NCBI GenBank assembly: GCA_000697055.1
Contig: JNDT01001781.1
Coordinates: 124,001-188,000, forward strand
From: Saksenaea vasiformis B4078
Lineage: Eukaryota; Mucoromycota; Mucoromycetes; Mucorales; Saksenaeaceae
Length of the DNA: 64,000 bases
Direction of reading: 5' to 3'
Under the pieces are notes generated by a model. It was given only the letters and a program-made list of their open reading frames with translations, was not told the origin of the DNA and searched no databases. Position 1 is the stretch's first letter; each line of letters starts with the position of its first letter. Positions 48,306 through 60,200 of this stretch are shown piece after piece. Both the position numbers and the translations under genes were made by a program.

Positions 48306-48531
48306 TGAAGAAGCCCGGAAAGAAAAGATCCGGCTAAACAGTGGAGAGATAACGTTGAATTCAGCCTCCGTTTCTGCTTACATACGCTGTCTTTTACCTG
48401 AAAAGGCGATGTTGTTTACCCAGTTCGCCGATCGATCAATGAAACAATAGCGATTGATCTGTCAGGACTTCCGAGATGGAAAAAGGAGAAAAAAAAAAGA
48501 AGACATATATTTCTTTGTGACAAAAAAGGCA

Positions 48532-49356
48532 CTAATCTGCTTTAGAAGGCTTCTCATCAACCTTTCTGCCCCAATACAAATAGACTTGTAGTACTAGGAT
48601 CGCATTCAGTATACTAGCGAGAACGTTACCGCCAAGCATCAATGGGTCATCCAGTTCTGTCATGGTTGTGAAGACACGTGCTGTAGTGCCTGCAAAGTAA
48701 TTCAATACGGCAAAGACTGATAGTTGTCCCGTTGACTGATTGATGAAATTAGCATAGATTTGTGGTATTTTACTCGCTAAGCTGAGTGGAATCGTAGCTG
48801 CATAGAGACTTGACATGGCCAATGACGGCAACGTACATATCAGACAGTACATTAAGACCATCATGCTTATTCCCGTCAGAAGTACGGCGCCATGTCTTTC
48901 CGCGTAAAACAGGATCAGAAGTGTGATAACAACGTTCTGAAATGCCATAAAGAGCACTTCACCGTACGTGCTGAATGGATTATGTTGTCTGAGGTTGTAA
49001 GCGAGCGTGATGCCGTAACTAGCAGTCTCGAGGAGAAAAGACGCGAGAGACAAGCCCTCTGCAGAACGTTTGGCAAGTATCGTTAATATCTGTGGGATCT
49101 TGACAATCGCGCCACCAAGGACAATGCCAAAACCAAGAGCCTTGCTGATTGCGTACTTGATACATGCTAAATCTGTAATGTTGAAATCTTCTACCAAAGA
49201 TACATAGCATGTTTCACCAACAAGCGCCACTAGCGGATCTCTAAGAGGTTTGGGGAGCATCATTTTGCGTTGGAAGAACTCGGCATCGGGTATAGGTGGC
49301 GCGTAAGCAACGACGATGAATGAAGCCAGCAGGATAAAGAAGCTCCTGTAAAGCAT
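48532..49356 (-). CDS. MPDU1: MPDU1-type PQ-loop protein (mannose-P-dolichol utilisation defect 1)
   Basis: Single exon, 274 residues; about seven hydrophobic helices. An N-terminal signal-like helix is followed by a luminal segment, then ISKALGFGIVLGGAIVKIPQI with the first PQ motif, ETASYGITLAYN, NPFSTYGE, a second PQ motif in SLASKIPQIYANF, STGQLSVFAVLNYFAG and ARVFTT. The C-terminal cytosolic tail is Lys-rich (GRKVDEKPSKAD). MPDU1/Lec35 is an ER protein needed for use of Man-P-Dol and Glc-P-Dol in N-glycan, GPI and C/O-mannosyl pathways. It has no introns, unlike most neighbours. Confidence 0.93.
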   Translation of the reverse strand: MLYRSFFILLASFIVVAYAPPIPDAEFFQRKMMLPKPLRDPLVALVGETCYVSLVEDFNITDLACIKYAISKALGFGIVLGGAIVKIPQILTILAKRSAEGLSLASFLLETASYGITLAYNLRQHNPFSTYGEVLFMAFQNVVITLLILFYAERHGAVLLTGISMMVLMYCLICTLPSLAMSSLYAATIPLSLASKIPQIYANFINQSTGQLSVFAVLNYFAGTTARVFTTMTELDDPLMLGGNVLASILNAILVLQVYLYWGRKVDEKPSKAD

Positions 49357-51343
49357 CCAAGCAAAAGAATGAGGTGACTTTCCCGATTACAACGAATGAG
49401 ATGACTGAGTGGAAAAAAAAAAATTCCATCCTTCAAGGGAAATCTCGACAGCACATTGATGAGGAATAAATTACAGAATTGGTATGACAAATTTAGTCAT
49501 GGTTACAGACTCTATAGGAAAATGTCATCCAATCCGCGTCAGCTTTGCCTAATCGATTAGCATTTCGCTGGAACTGGAAAGAAAAAAAAATCAGAAAGGA
49601 GACTGCAGACCGCCCATGTAACTCAAACTGCTTATCACCAAGCATCGAGTGTTGGCAGCCACGCTTCATACATCAAACAATAATGCGTAGAAAATAATTA
49701 TGCATTTGATTTTTTTTGGACGATCACAGTCGAGTTAGCGTTGATGGTGTAGCATTAAGACACAAGTATTCTAAGCCCTGTGCCTGAGTTTACAGGGTTT
49801 ACTGTTGAGATTCGGAACAGTTACATGAAGATTGATAAAAAATGACACAATAAAGGGGAAAGAGGACAGGCGGAATTGGGACAAATAGGCACGTCAAATT
49901 GGGAAGAGACCATACATAAAGAAATGGATGAGTATAGCTTTTCAACAGTGATCAACCCATTGAGCACGAGATTATTGCATGCACGTTTTATCTAAACGTA
50001 GTAAAAGGGAAATATCAAATATACCTCTTATAGTGTTTGGATTGTGCTCTTCAACATGTCTGAACCCGAGTTATTGTCCAGAAACGATTAAAAGAATCCG
50101 TCTCGATCTTAAAACGGGAGAACTGTACTTGAAGGTCGGTCTTCGAATTCTTGACGGCGCCAATTTTGACAGCCTCCAAAGGGACGAGAGGCCATCGAGG
50201 CGCTTGACTGCCGTTAACGCCGTTGTCCCAATTCTTCTGCGAATTCTTTCCCCTTTGAATTGCCAAAGTGAGGCATCGTTTTTTCTCAATTATTGGAATG
50301 CTTCCAGATATCGATGCTGTTCAACTGTGGCAAGATAATGATCGTAATGGTCCTTAAACTATGTTTTGCGCTTGCTTGTTTTCAAGCTCCCTTGATATCC
50401 CGACGATAGTGCTGAAGCGGTGGACAATTTGATAATTTACTCATTAAGATATCGGATGACAGGAGGAATGTTCCATCGCCCTTTTGATAAATTTCGCAAG
50501 TGATTCAAGTGATGGCGTTTCTTGGCTGGGAGATTAGAATAGCAGACTTAAAACAGTAGTCAAGGTTGAGACCCCGTGGTCTTCGTAAAGACAAGCGAGT
50601 ATACAGAAAAAGACCACCACTAAGACCTCATCCGTGTATACCATAACTACGCTTGATCGATGTTTCTTTCACGATAACATCGGTGTCAGCGTAGACAGAA
50701 TGTACTGCTACGAATCGACAATATAATCTATAGACTCGAGCCTACCATACTCATCAATGATAGTTCCCTCTCCGTCCTCGTCCGAAAGTAAATGCTCATT
50801 ATGATAAAGGATCTTGTAAGTAGAGTAAAAAGAAAAAGAAGAAAAAGCTGAACCGGATAAGCCCAGAGTGCTTTATATATTCCAATGCTTTTGTGACACG
50901 GTGCTCTGGAAGACTGCAGCATCAATTCTTAAACTGGTGCGACTTCACTTTCAAGAAAAGATTGTAAGTGCGCATGAAATAATAGGAAAGAGCCGATGAT
51001 TGAAATGAGGGGGGAAGGAAAGGGGCACTGGATTTCCCTTCAACACATGACGCGAGTCTCTCACACAAGTTTAACGCAACATTCCCACACACACTTTGAA
51101 CTCGGTTTGCATCCAATCAAGTCACTTTCCATGCGATAGCGAAAAATGGCAAATTGACCAATACTGCACAACAAGCACCAATTGGGCTTTTTCTTCTGCT
51201 TACTCTTTTTCTTTTCTGGCTGTTCTTTCTTTCTTTCCTTTCTCTTCTGCTAAATATATACATTTGACATACCCTAGGCCTGTCCCTTTTTTGTGCGCGT
51301 TCCCAAGTCAACCTGAACCATTCACAGTCAGATTAAACGCAAG
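49357..51343. other. Intergenic, about 2 kb
   Basis: Only short overlapping frames (longest 49979-50338, +), with no family resemblance and no splice-joinable partner. 51180-51260 is pyrimidine-rich with a TATATACATT element just upstream of the PWWP gene start. Confidence 0.45.
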
Positions 51344-53062
51344 ATGCACCCACAAGAGACACCGACCTACACACCTGGAATGGTAGTGTTTGCGAAGCTC
51401 AAAGGGTACCCATGGTGGCCTGCGAGAGTAAGTGAAGTTGACCCCAAAAGTCAACGATAGAGAACGTTCCTTCACGGACTGGGCTGGGTATGAGGCAAGG
51501 CTACTCATCTTTGCCGATGAGAGCCGATGAATGCCGACTCAAAGTTTCCTTTGCGTTTTTGCTACCAGATCTTATGCTAGAATGAAGAGTCCATTGGTCT
51601 AAGGTTCAACTCTATAGATTGAGAATGATCAAGATGTCCCACCAAAGGTGTTAAAGCATAAAGCCAAAACCAAAGGCCCGTTACATACTGTCTTCTTCTT
51701 TGGATCAAGAGACTAGTAAGTCAATAATAATAATAGGATGGTGATGCTAGAAGTGAATGCAAGGTCTAAAAACTCCCTTCCTTCTAGTGGGTTTTTCGGA
51801 CCTGACGCAATTCGTCCTTTCAACCACGCCAGCGTAGCACACGACCTCAAAGATAACAAATTCAAAAGTAAAGAACTCGAACAGGCCGTGCGTCAAGCCC
51901 TGGATCCATCCTTGCTTGATCAAGCTATTGATGAGGAGAAAGCGCAGGGCAATAGTGATCACGATGAGGGGAAGGGATACCAATCAAGGAAATCGAAAAC
52001 AGTGAAACGGAAGGCTGATGAGGATAAAAAGGCAGTGTCAAATGGAAGAGGCAAAGCGAAATCTCCACAAAAGAAAGGACAGTCTACTACGCCTCTCCCT
52101 AGAAACAAGAGACTTCGTCGTATATCAAGCACTATATCTGCTGCCCGGGATCCAGCCACTGAGAATGAAAAAGGCACAAAGAGAGGAGTAAGTGGTTGGA
52201 ATATAAAAAGATGCAAAGAAAAGAGAAGATCAATCAACGGTAACGTTTTATGGGGTGGAATGTAGCGTAGGTCCGTATCAGTGAAGAAGGAAGTCAACAG
52301 CGATCATGATCGTACAAGTGTCTCTCCAGCACTGGACCACGGCGAGAACGGATTGCAACCAAAAGATGATCCATCCAATGACAAGGGAAAAAGCAAAACG
52401 CACGATTTGAGCATGATTCGGGATACACCTGGATTTAAGAAAATGTATCAAACGAGACATAAGCTCCAGAAATTGGTCTATTATAAGAAGCCGGTGAGTT
52501 AAAAATGTCTTGTCAGATCCTACAATGTAGAAGACCTGACGAGATCTACTTTGGATGAAAAGGGGGAGATCCCGCCAGAAGATTACTCCAAAATTGCTAT
52601 GATCATCGAGGAAATTGAGGGATCTACCATGACATACAGTTTATTACGGGTAAATTGGGGTGACAGATGGCAAGTAGCAGGAATGTTGAATTCTAATAAA
52701 GGGGTGACCGTGGTGGATAGGAAACTAAGATAGGCAAGGTTGTCAAAGCTGCATGCACATACACATATGAAAATGATGTCGAATACCACATCAAAGAGCG
52801 CTGCCAAGAATTGATGAAAATATGGAAAGAACGCTTTACCACTGGACATAGTCCGGCACCGGATTCAGGGTCGAATAGAACGAACTGCAAAGCTATCTCA
52901 AAGACGAATGATGTAGGTCGGGGGAAAGAGTTTGTTCCTACAGCGCCCGCTTCAACAGACACCCGATGTCTTGGACAGATGACAGAATCCGTGTTGGTGG
53001 GTGGTATGGTTGCAGCCGAAGATGAACACAGCGCCAAGACAGTCCACAAAAGCCTTAGCTGA
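51344..53062 (+). CDS. PWWP-domain protein with C-terminal TFIIS-N/LEDGF-IBD-like domain (Ioc4/HDGF-like)
   Basis: Six exons: 51344-51427, 51618-51715, 51788-52187, 52266-52493, 52563-52649, 52721-53062; 412 residues. The N-terminal PWWP domain (GMVVFAKLKGYPWWPAR, then VFFFGSRDYGFFGPDAIRPF) binds methylated H3K36 nucleosomes and DNA in this family. The middle is Lys/Ser-rich with nuclear-localisation-like clusters (KRKADEDKK, RNKRLRR). The C-terminus (TRHKLQKLVYYKKP-GEIPPEDYSKI...IGKVVKAA...HIKERCQELMKIWKERF) matches the helical TFIIS-N/IBD fold. It is likely a chromatin reader in transcription elongation or remodelling. The exon 4/5 junction requires the acceptor GATGAAAAG at 52562; a nearer TAG acceptor breaks the frame. 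Intron 1 is 190 nt. Confidence 0.88.
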
Positions 53063-53224
53063 TCCACTGCGCGGCGAAGACGTAGTAATGCAGGATGCTT
53101 GACATACAGGATGCCCAGGCTACAAGCTGATGAAATTAAGTCATAACACATTTTTTAATTCGTTCCTCCCCTTATGAAACAAGTTCTATGCACCGTTAAG
53201 ACAATACCTTTTCCCTCATTCCCT

Positions 53225-53313
53225 TTCTCTTCTTCCTCTTTTTCCTCTTCTTCCTCTTCTTCCTCTTCTTCCTCTTCTTCCTCTTCTTCCTCTTCTTCCT
53301 CTTCTTCCTCTCT
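53225..53313 (+). repeat. 9-bp (CTTCTTCCT)n microsatellite
   Basis: About eight to nine perfect units plus degenerate edges, in the 3' flank of the PWWP gene. The poly-Glu and poly-Ser frames across it are composition artefacts. Confidence 0.9.
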
Positions 53314-55108
53314 CATCGGTAATTTGTATTCCGATTCCTTTCCTCGCCACTTTGTTTTTCCATACCAAATTGTTTTTTTTAGCTTTGTCACTCGACTAAA
53401 AAGAAATTGGCAACATTCAAGCGTGTGGAGCACATTCCAGATGTCATCATTTGGCGGTGCAGTATTCATCCAAATACTAGAACATTACTGAGACAGCTTT
53501 AACTGGTAATTGTGACTAACGGTGTGTGATAGTACTTTGCTGTCAAAAAGCGTTCATTCGGATTCCATTCTTCTTTCACTACGTTACTTAAGACGTCTTT
53601 TTTTGCAAGAGTTAGCATACTAGGTTCCAAGGATGGGTAATGATGATCACGTAGGAAGATCACTAAAGGTTATCAAGTTGTCTGAAGTCCGTCCTTCGCA
53701 CGGATCCCTTTTATTAACTTAGCGTTTCTGTTTAAGGGGACGCTTCAACGAGGCGATGAACTAAAGGTCTTCACCTTCCAATAAAAAGTATGCAGACTGT
53801 ATTTCTTGCCTATCTTGATAGTTAGACGTGTTAAAGGCGGATTATCCACCAGTGCGGATACTTAAAGGGAAATACACCCCCACTAAGTATTTCCATTGAT
53901 CACACCCAAGACTACTCATATTTTCCTGAATCTTTTCTAGCTGCATGCCCTACGTTCCAAAACACCTCACTTTTATACAACTCATACACCGTTGGAGTAA
54001 GTGTTTTCATGATCTTAGCACCACGCTGACAGCCTTATCGCAGCATCCTCTATCCCAGGCACATTTATATGCTGTCGCTGATGATAGAATTATGCTTCGG
54101 GATTGTAAGATGATACACAAGTATCATCCACATATTAACCATGAAATGGTTTTATGTTCCTCATACTAATCGGCCCAGTAGACGTCAATTTCACATAACA
54201 CGTTTCATGACTTCATAAATCCATTAATCACTGTGCAAACAAGAAAAAGGACAGATTGATCGTGATTGTTCGGGTACTCCCTGAGTTTATGTTTTGTGCT
54301 CCCCGCAATATTCGCTGGAAGAATGTCAAGTGATTCTATACCACGCGGTGAAGAGCGCAAACATCGTGCCACTGTAATTTGACATATTCACCTGAGGAAA
54401 AGGTCAACATGCTGACCAATTTTGCAGTGTAAAATACCACTTTAGTGGGTTAAGTATTCTCTTTACATTCCGATCGAAAAGAGCAAGGTTCTCTCATTGA
54501 AGCATAACAAAAATTTCTTGATCATGTTATCCGCCTTTTGCTAATCGCGGTCGTCGAACACTCCATGTCAACGAGATAGAATAGAAGTAGAGTGAATTAG
54601 CTACATCATAAAGGTGTTTGACGAACTGCGGCTTTTTCTCAGAATAGAGGATTGGTTTCATCCCTGGCAAAACGATAAGAAACAGCAACGGCGGGAAAAA
54701 CGGTTATCCATTATTGAAAATCCGCTCATCCGAATTGGCCGATGGTCAATTATCCGAAAGCATTAAGCGCATCAGTATTAAGGTATCCTTATGATAACGG
54801 TTTGTGAAATGGTACGATTTGAAAGGGAAGCAAACATACGTTTAATATTTGAGATTTTTAAGCGTCAAACGAGGAAAGTGATCTGTTCTTTCACGTATGA
54901 TCTTCTTCGCTTACTTGTTTATGCTGTCAGTGTCGGCGATTGAAAAGTCTGTTCCGTATCCGCGGACGATGTGTGGCAAAGCGCGGATTGTTTCGGCTAA
55001 CAGTTTTGTCTGACAAGTGTATTTAAGGGACCTGATTGCCCATCAAAAAATTTTATTGTTCATACATTTTACATTGTCTTCTCCTCCATATTTATAAACA
55101 TCACTGCC
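53314..55108. other. Gene-poor intergenic stretch
   Basis: Short frames only. A TATA-like GTATTTAAGGG at about 55018-55028, roughly 85 bp before the next ATG, and a pyrimidine-rich leader (55070-55090) look like the promoter of the 55109 gene. Confidence 0.45.
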
Positions 55109-55378
55109 ATGGGTCTCACATTCCGCCTCTCCAAATTCATCAAGAAGTCCTTTACTCCCAATGAAGAAGAGCATGCTTCATCAAGACCAGTTTCAACACA
55201 CAACACCCCATTGACATCTCCTACAACCTCCTTATACGAGTTTCAAGTCTCTGACAAATACCTTCGGGACCCTATGAGATGTAACAGACGGCCTGATGTT
55301 GTTGGTACCTATGTGGATCCTATGGGTGGCCGGATCAGCTATTGTCACGGCACTGATCCCACCAATACGGGCGCTTAA
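55109..55378 (+). CDS. Small hypothetical protein, 89 residues
   Basis: Single exon with a TATA-like element about 85 bp upstream, a CT-rich leader and a good ATG context (GCCATGG), so I think it is real. The basic N-terminus (MGLTFRLSKFIKKSF) could form an amphipathic helix, and Gly2 leaves N-myristoylation possible, although position 6 is Arg. A Ser/Thr/Pro linker is followed by a compact Arg/Gly/Tyr-rich end (RCNRRPDVVGTYVDPMGGRISYCHG). No transmembrane segment and no recognised family. The 3' flank is a TCATTA-rich low-complexity tract. Confidence 0.55.
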   Translation: MGLTFRLSKFIKKSFTPNEEEHASSRPVSTHNTPLTSPTTSLYEFQVSDKYLRDPMRCNRRPDVVGTYVDPMGGRISYCHGTDPTNTGA

Positions 55379-56238
55379 CTCTTTATTTTCTCCACCCATT
55401 ATTATCATCCTATCATTATCATGCTGTCATTATTATCATTACCATTTCCATTTCATTATCAGGCATAATACATTCATACATCATGTAAAAAATAAATAAA
55501 TATCCACAGTACACCAGAATCCCAATTAATCTGTCTTTGCAATGAAAACTATAATACCCGGGGAAGGTTCGCAGTGCCGATCTTCGTAATGTCATTTGAT
55601 GTCGGAAACTAGGACATAGCAGTGAGGCGTGTGAAGTGACAGTTTTACAGTTGATCCATGTATCCACTAAAAAGCCAGTGTAGATCACTACCCTAATTGA
55701 ACATGCTAAAAAAGGGGGTTAACCGAGAATCGTGCTGCAGGAACACCTGTTGTCGCTTATCCTAATAGACTGACGTGCGTGAGCACTCTTTTGGATTACG
55801 CATCATGATCAGGTCGTCGGGCAGAAAGATTATTCGTGTATCATGGATATACAATCATTACTAACATAGCCATGATTCTGTTTGGGTTATTGCCCTTGAT
55901 TAGACATGAAACACGAATACTGCAACTAAAAAGGAAAAAAACAATTTTTTTTCCTATCCTGCTAAGTGGTAAAAGAATCACTAGAACTAAAGCAGCTAAG
56001 TCCTTTTTGGCGTAAGGTAACACACACACGTTCTTATACGACGGCTACGACAACGAAAGAGGCGCATTTTTTGTGGTCTGTATTTAATCGGTTTGTGTAA
56101 CGTAATATCCATGCGCGTGGTACCTGTGTACATTTCGATGATCGCTATACAGCCAGACAGTCGGTATGAATGATTAACAGCGTATAAAGTACAAGAGATT
56201 TAGTTCTTTGGAAAGAAAAAAGAATACGTAAAGGGGTT
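55379..56238. other. Intergenic; low-complexity TCATTA tract at 55395-55460
   Basis: The start is a run of TCATTATTATCATT-type repeats following the small gene. The remainder has no recognisable gene. Confidence 0.45.
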
Positions 56239-57283
56239 TTAGATCATGACGCTGGTCAATGCAGCTGCAGCTACGAGACCGAGGATGGGCTTAGCCAAGC
56301 CGTTGGCTGAAGAATCAGGTTTACCCGAAGGAGAAGCTTGGTTGCCGGTGTTTGCGCTGGGCTTGTTGGCATCGGTAGCAGAGTTGTCGGGCTTGCTGTT
56401 GGGAGTCGACGTGGAAGTCGTAGTAGTGGGGGCAGTTTCAGCAGCGCTGGTTGCGGTGGTTGGGGCAGCTTTGTCGGTTGTGGTGTTGTTTGCAGCAGTG
56501 GTGGTGGATGAGGAGTTCGAAGATGAAGCGCCGCCGTCAACGAGTTTACCGATTCCCCATGGAATAGCATCACCTACGTAGATTTGTTCTCAGTTTTCTT
56601 TTTCTTGTACAAAGCACATGTCTGAAATTTCTTACCACCGGGCTGGGTTGGGTTGGCAGGAGGAACTTGTTTGCCATCAGCTCCGACAATAGCAAAGCGG
56701 GTTGTCCAGGCTTTTTCACCACCATCTAAATAAAAAGTTGGTCATTAGGGGGAAGGTTCTCTACAAGGAATGCAGAAATATAGAAACTTACCGCCAGTGA
56801 ACATGAAGAAATAAATGGCAGAATGGGGATCCACCTGAGGAACCTTCCACTTGAACGACTTGGCAGATTTTGCGTCCAATCCCTAAAAACGGCAAAATTA
56901 GGATTAGCTGACTACATTGTCATTAGGTGTCGACTTACAGTAGCAACATTGGTCAAGAACTTCTGTTGAAGGTTATCACCTGTCATAAAGTCTAATGGTA
57001 ACGTTAGAAAAAACAGGAATGATATTGTAGATTTTAGCTTACCGATCTTGAATGTCTTCCAAGCTGGAGTCTTGTCTTCACCTGTGATTGAGAAGGCGAA
57101 ATAGGTCAGTTTCTGACCAATTCGCTATATAATGGATACTATACCCCAAAGGATCTCATGTTCTTGACCTTCGTTCCACACGGTGCCGGGGGCAGGCTCG
57201 GATGGAGCTACGCCAGCATTTACACCGGCGAAGGTGGCAAGGACAGCAAGAGAGGTGGCAATGAGTGTCTTGGAAAAAACCAT
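56239..57283 (-). CDS. GPI-anchored Kre9/KNH-type Ser/Thr-rich cell-wall protein
   Basis: Six exons (reverse): 57145-57283, 57043-57081, 56939-56991, 56792-56882, 56636-56725, 56239-56573; 248 residues, every junction in phase. Signal peptide MVFSKTLIATSLAVLATFAGVNA. The folded part has WNEGQEHEILWGEDKTPAWKTF, the typical Kre9/KNH N-terminal motif, then a beta domain (SFKWKVPQVDPHSAIYFFMF; WTTRFAIVGADG). Next is a 90-residue Ser/Thr/Ala/Pro/Asn stretch for O-mannosylation with candidate N-sites (NSS, NNT). A C-terminal hydrophobic tail (ILGLVAAAALTSVMI) preceded by SSANG fits a GPI omega site. It should be secreted to the membrane or wall; related proteins support beta-glucan structure. C-ending codon bias suggests high expression. 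Confidence 0.85.
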
Positions 57284-60200
57284 GCTGAAAGGAATTGGAG
57301 AGGGAGGAAGGGAGTTAAAGAAGGAAGAACAGCAGAAACGGGCGGTTAAAAAGAAAAAGCGCGTACCACAAACGAGGAACTAGCGTGCGTGGATAACTTC
57401 TGGAAGCGGATTGTTACTATTTTGGTTGTTGCTGGGCTCGTACACCAAGTTCACGAATGGAAAAATTCGGACACTTAAAATGAATACAGCTTGCGTTACG
57501 CCTCTTGTAATTAACTTTGTGGCAACTAAACCAGGATAGCTATTTTCATCAATCATGGAGACTCAAAGTCATCTCACGATAACAGCCGCTAGGCACCTAG
57601 CTATTGCGTAATCTCAATTGCATGACGCTTTAACCCCGTATTATTTTGAAAAAGAAGCCCGAATTCGGCTTACTAGGTGGTACAAGTTGTAGGAGTGTCT
57701 TGGGACTCAGCGGAAGAATGGCTCCTTTGGTTTAACTGCACGCCAGGAAATTGTTGTTTTCTGTTCAAATTCAACATGATGATCACGGAGTAAAAAAAAT
57801 AAGGAAAAAAGAGTTTATGCGATCAGCAATGCAACTATGTCCGTTTGACATGATCAGGTTCAAGGGATCCCTTGTTATTCATGGTTAATAGCTAACGTGA
57901 GAAGCAGAAAAATACTAGCAGGTTTTCCCAATAACCAGCCTCAGCCTTACAGATTTGAATGAAATAATAATTTAGCCCTTCATATGTATACAACGCTAGC
58001 AAAAAATGGTATGTGTGTATAGGAAAAAAGGAAGACGTAGGAGATAGGAGTAACCCCTCAAATCAGATGATCCGCCGACTTGAAATGAGCACGTTGTTGA
58101 TTATCGCTGCGTGCAAAGTAAACAAAGCAAAAGACAGCTACATCTCTGCTGTAGTTAAATTCCACGATTCAGGAATTATGCCAAAAATAAATAAATAAAA
58201 AGTGGGTTGATAAACGTGTGAATGCACGGACTTCCGCCAGTTCGTTTGTCGCGTTCTTCAGGAAATCTACCGTTCATGCGGAGCTGAGGTTTTGAACTCA
58301 TTTTGCTAAGTGACAGAAACTACGCCATAAACTCAGCATTGCCTTGTAAGGCAATTGTCATTACACCAAACCCTTACGTAAAAACCCCGTTGCAATTAGC
58401 AATCTCGTCGGCAAGAGGTGCAGTGTTCGGAGATCCGCAAACAAGTTGCCGAGTACGAGTAAAACCTAATCTGCGAGAGCGCGCGGCCTGAGGCCGGTAC
58501 TGCGGTAAATATATCTTATTCCCAATACAAGGAACTCTCACTAAAAATAAATAGTGTTTACATGGTATAACTAGTGTGAAGGAGGTATATCGGAGAACTA
58601 GAGTATACACAAACCACCGACTTCCATCACCACAGATAATAGATGACTAACGCTGTCACCACGAAAACCGGGTGCCGATAATTACATATGTATCGTAGAG
58701 CAAGCGAAGTTCAATTCATCCCCCTGCAACAATCCATTTCATTTGTTTAATCGAGCAAGAGAAATCATGAAATGATACTGCATTAATGATGAACAGCGAG
58801 AAAGTCGATCATGTAGGTTGAGATTCCAGCAAAGGCAAGCTGACAATAGTCGGATTTGGAAACACCATTGCTGTCGTTACAGCGATCGGGTGATGTCTAA
58901 CTTCACATGACTTCCAGAAGAATCGGAGGTGCCATACGCACCGCGAAAATTTCACGGCGGTATAAAATATTTATCGGATCTCACATATACGAGGTGATCC
59001 AGTCTTGTACGAGTAATCCAATATAAGAAACTTCCCAGTGGGCCTCAATAAGCATCATAGTCTTTCCAGAAGGGATGCAATTCGAGATAGAACTACCATA
59101 TACGACATTGTAATCACTATTGTGCAGTATGTAGATCAGCAGTACGCTCTCTGTATAAATAGTATTGTTAAAGTTCCGTGAAACGCAGCATCATCGTTGC
59201 AAAAGTAGTACTGTTTCTCAGCCAATCAATTGACTATTTTCGTCAAGATTGAGCAACTGCAATAGTCAACTTCCCATCTCTGCATATAAAACGATATAGA
59301 CACCGTCTCTTATCACGCTCTTTGGTCCTCTAATATGTTTTTTTTAACGGTTCATTCGGTTTGCCTTCTTACTCTTTTATATCCTATAGGTGTCGGATAA
59401 CCTGCACAATCAAACTGCAAGCTTCAAAGCACGCAGAGCAGACCACACCATTGGACCAAATGCAAGCTCATAAGAAAAATGGACTGGGCCTACGCGCCCC
59501 AGGTATGGATTACAGTCAATGCGGATTCCAATGGTTAATTTCATGCCCGTGAAATATTCGCGGTCCGTAGGGCACCTAAGAATCGGAAGTACTGTATAAG
59601 CTCTATTTGTTAATCTGTTGCAGATTTAAGCTCGACAACTGAGAATTGCTCGCTGCACTACTTTCAGATAGCACAAATCAGACCTGTGATCATAAAGCCT
59701 ACGTAAAAACACTCGACAAAGGAATGATATAGCAGCAATAACCTTTAAAAAAAGGGCATTTCTTGTTTTATCAGATGAAATTCATTTCTAAATAATAAGC
59801 AGGCAAAACGGTTTGCCCAATTGACGTTTACCATAATATTGCCGCACAAAAGAGGTTAGCTACGACCAAAAGGTCTCCGGTGTTCATAACTCCTAGCAAT
59901 ATGATGCATGTTATTGTTCATACTGGTGTCGTCCTCCTACAGTTACCAGGGTGTTCATAAGCTAGAATGTCGTGCAACGTTCAAAGATGATGATTTTTAC
60001 CGCATTGGGGCGGAAAGGGATAGTAAGCAGCATGATAATTAAGCTAGTTGGAGTGCATACAATATAGTGAACCTGCATACAACTTAATGTATCCCTTTGT
60101 GTCTTACTATCAACAAGGCCGTCGTAAATCGGTACTTCAGAATCTAGAAATATTGATCGGAAAGTCAAAAACATACAGTAGATTGACACTTAAGATCCTT

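Noticed and set aside
49979..50338. 119-codon forward frame between MPDU1 and the PWWP gene
   Set aside because: No family motif, atypical composition, overlapping reverse frames of similar length and no promoter-like context.
53155..53491. Poly-Glu (reverse) and poly-Ser (forward) proteins
   Set aside because: Both are readings of the 9-bp CTTCTTCCT microsatellite in the 3' flank of the PWWP gene.
56246..56581. Forward Val/Ala-rich frame
   Set aside because: Shadow of the Ser/Thr/Ala-rich last exon of the GPI-anchored protein on the other strand.
57850..57875. tRNA B-box-like GGTTCAAGGGATCCC
   Set aside because: No A-box, acceptor stem or cloverleaf can be folded around it; the same applies to the GGGTTCAAGTC at about 6030 in RRN3 intron 1.
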